NCBI RefSeq assembly: GCF_900142925.1
Contig: NZ_FRCN01000001.1
Location: 806,001 to 870,000, forward strand
From: Chitinophaga sp. CF418
GTDB lineage: Bacteria > Bacteroidota > Bacteroidia > Chitinophagales > Chitinophagaceae
Direction of reading: 5' to 3'
Length of the DNA: 64,000 nt
Both the position numbers and the translations under genes were made by a program. Below the pieces are notes generated by a model. That model did not search any database, was not told the DNA's origin, and saw nothing but the letters and a program-made list of their open reading frames with translations. Positions 62,648-64,000 of the stretch are shown one piece after another (the first letter of the stretch is position 1; the number at the start of each line of letters is the position of its first letter).

Positions 62648-63181
62648 TTAAAGCGCCGGAGCAGCCGGGAAATCAACCGGTACATGTGTAATACCGTGCA
62701 GGTAGTTAGTGATCATTTTGTCGCCGATCAGTACTACAGTATCCACCAGGTTTTCATTGGTATAACCAACAGCGAAGAACTGGTCTACCGCTGCAGCATC
62801 AGGTTTACTTCTGTTTTCAACAGCACTTTTTACGAGACGGGCCAGTGCATCCAGTTTAGGATCGAAAGAGGCGCCACCTTTGCGGATCTCTATGATCTGC
62901 TCGTCTGTAAAACCATTCAGTTTAGCGATATATGTATGCGCAGCCAGACAGTAGTCACATGCATTCACCTGACTTACCACCAGATTCACCACTTCTTTTT
63001 CTTTTGCTTTCAGAGAGGTTTTACTGCTCTGTAATGCGAGGTAAGCACCCAATGCGTTCTCAGAGTGTGCCATTGTAGCGTAGAGATTCGGAACTTTACC
63101 GATACCTTTTTTCAGATTGTCGAACAACACCTGGTTAGCGGGACTTACTTCTTCTCTTGCTGGAACGTTAAATGTTTTCAT
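62648..63181 (-). CDS. Carboxymuconolactone decarboxylase-family protein (AhpD-like, second copy)
   Basis: Protein of 177 residues of the AhpD-like group, longer than the protein at 27284. N-terminal LFDNLKKGIGKVPNLYATMAH matches the 'uncharacterised peroxidase-related' subfamily, and the redox motif is NACDYCLAAHTY (two Cys three apart, then His; about 85-93). No gene is tightly linked. Its neighbours are the repeat on one side and pirin on the other, the latter on the same strand at 108 bases; pirin/AhpD pairs are frequent and suggest a joint role in oxidative stress. Confidence 0.85.
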   Translation of the reverse strand: MKTFNVPAREEVSPANQVLFDNLKKGIGKVPNLYATMAHSENALGAYLALQSSKTSLKAKEKEVVNLVVSQVNACDYCLAAHTYIAKLNGFTDEQIIEIRKGGASFDPKLDALARLVKSAVENRSKPDAAAVDQFFAVGYTNENLVDTVVLIGDKMITNYLHGITHVPVDFPAAPAL

Positions 63182-63289
63182 TTTTATAAGGTTTGATCAG
63201 TTTTATTCGTCGTTATTGACGATGTAAAATTGCGACAAACCGAGCCCCTGAAAAATGGCTATACTTCCCAAAGAATTGTATTTTTTTCC

Positions 63290-64000
63290 CTAAAATGGCC
63301 GGGGGGTATTCTGGTAGGTGATGGAACCATATTTCCCATCAAAAAAGTCCCTGTAGGCGTCGGCTATTTCTCCTCTGTTATTCATTACAAAAGGACCTAC
63401 TGCAATGAAAGGCTCGTTCTGGGAGGCTCCTCCAAACAGCAGGATGTCAGCTATGTGGGTTTCTTCATTACGAAAAGCGATCTCATCTCCCCCGAAATCA
63501 AATACGGAAAGGCGGGAAGATCCCTGTTTCTGCCCATTTACTACAGCTTCGCCGGCAGGCACAAATACAGCATATTCATACCGTTTTTCCACAGGCATTG
63601 TGTATTTAGCTCCGGGGGTCAGGCGCAGGTGGCAGATAAAGTGATTATTATATACCGGAACCGGAGAGCTATCATTGCCTATATGCCCGATCAGGACTTT
63701 CGCTGTTCCGGCATCATCCGGCAGCATAATGTTGGGGAAGTCTGATTGATCCAGGAACATATATACAGGCGTCTCTCCTTTGATGGCGGCTGGTACGTTG
63801 ATCCACCACTGAATGGCATGTAAGGAGTGCCCCTGGAGTGTATTGCGGGGTATTTCTTCATGCATGATGCCTTTGCCGGACATCAGCCAGTGGGCACCAC
63901 CCGCTTTGGCGGTGGCACGGTTGCCATAGCTGTCTGCATACTCCATTTCCCCATCCAGGATGTAACTGAAGGTAGCTACTCCCCTGTGGGGATGAGCATG
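63290..64000 (-). CDS. Pirin family protein (N-terminus beyond the window)
   Basis: At least 236 residues, open at the right edge, where the frame begins with HAHPHRGVATFSYILDGEM. The pirin metal site is visible in HPHRG and a later GGAHWLMSGKGIMHEE (His and Glu ligands). Both cupin halves are present, ending with GSITYQNTPRPF. Pirins bind iron or nickel; some are quercetin dioxygenases, others transcription cofactors. It lies upstream of the AhpD-like gene on the same strand. About 45-50 N-terminal residues are estimated to be outside the window. Confidence 0.9.
   Translation of the reverse strand, partial: HAHPHRGVATFSYILDGEMEYADSYGNRATAKAGGAHWLMSGKGIMHEEIPRNTLQGHSLHAIQWWINVPAAIKGETPVYMFLDQSDFPNIMLPDDAGTAKVLIGHIGNDSSPVPVYNNHFICHLRLTPGAKYTMPVEKRYEYAVFVPAGEAVVNGQKQGSSRLSVFDFGGDEIAFRNEETHIADILLFGGASQNEPFIAVGPFVMNNRGEIADAYRDFFDGKYGSITYQNTPRPF

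Overview
The window looks like chromosome of a Bacteroidota bacterium, most likely a Chitinophaga-like member of the Chitinophagaceae. The grounds are type IX secretion sorting domains at the C-termini of secreted enzymes, TonB-dependent receptors with carboxypeptidase-regulatory N-terminal domains, a DUF4249 lipoprotein, the Bacteroidota-type b558 SdhC, promoter boxes of the TAnnTTTG type with an upstream TTG, and the near absence of Shine-Dalgarno sequences. No prophage, plasmid, CRISPR array or complete insertion sequence was seen. The assignment rests on recognition of protein families, not on a database search.

Layout. 0-9 kb: end of an ABC exporter, a DUF983 protein, a ZnuD-like TonB receptor with a small His-rich membrane protein, a DUF1501/DUF1800 pair, a thiolase, and tRNA-Lys(CTT). 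9.2-14.4 kb: a compact, visibly AT-richer operon (FkbH-like HAD protein, acyl carrier protein, MaoC-like hydratase, SDR, GNAT-like protein, polysaccharide deacetylase) that looks acquired and probably makes an ACP-bound acyl group for decorating a surface glycan. 14.5-24 kb: a haloperoxidase-like PAP2 lipoprotein with an outer-membrane barrel protein, a MidA-type methyltransferase, and a 1044-residue secreted PQQ-dehydrogenase-like protein. 24-32 kb: a WYL regulator operon, a bestrophin, and a stress-type region with an ECF42-like sigma factor, two DGPF/YCII proteins, an AhpD-like protein, an orphan SdhC and an NmrA-like oxidoreductase. 32-44 kb: a four-GAF sigma-54 activator, an alpha/beta hydrolase pair, a GH16 lipoprotein, several unrecognised proteins, an 11-bp-unit hairpin repeat and an AraC/SDR pair.

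44-64 kb: a TetR/DUF1348/OsmC operon next to a decapitated TonB receptor with its DUF4249 partner, two multihaem c-type proteins flanking a 3-hydroxyisobutyrate-dehydrogenase-like enzyme, a GH128-like beta-1,3-glucanase, an aldo/keto reductase broken by a one-base slip in a poly-A run, thioredoxin, a complete tripartite RND efflux operon with an AraC regulator, a lipase-fold protein lacking the catalytic serine, an interspersed repeat with paired changes in its hairpins, and AhpD-like and pirin genes at the right edge.

Functionally this is a mix of envelope transport, glycan handling (GH16 and GH128 both point to beta-1,3-glucans), redox/stress genes under dedicated regulators, and one accessory acyl-ACP/glycan cluster, which is the best candidate for an under-described system. 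At least three loci are decaying: an ATPase remnant at 8.9 kb, the TonB receptor at 45.6 kb and the aldo/keto reductase at 53.1 kb.
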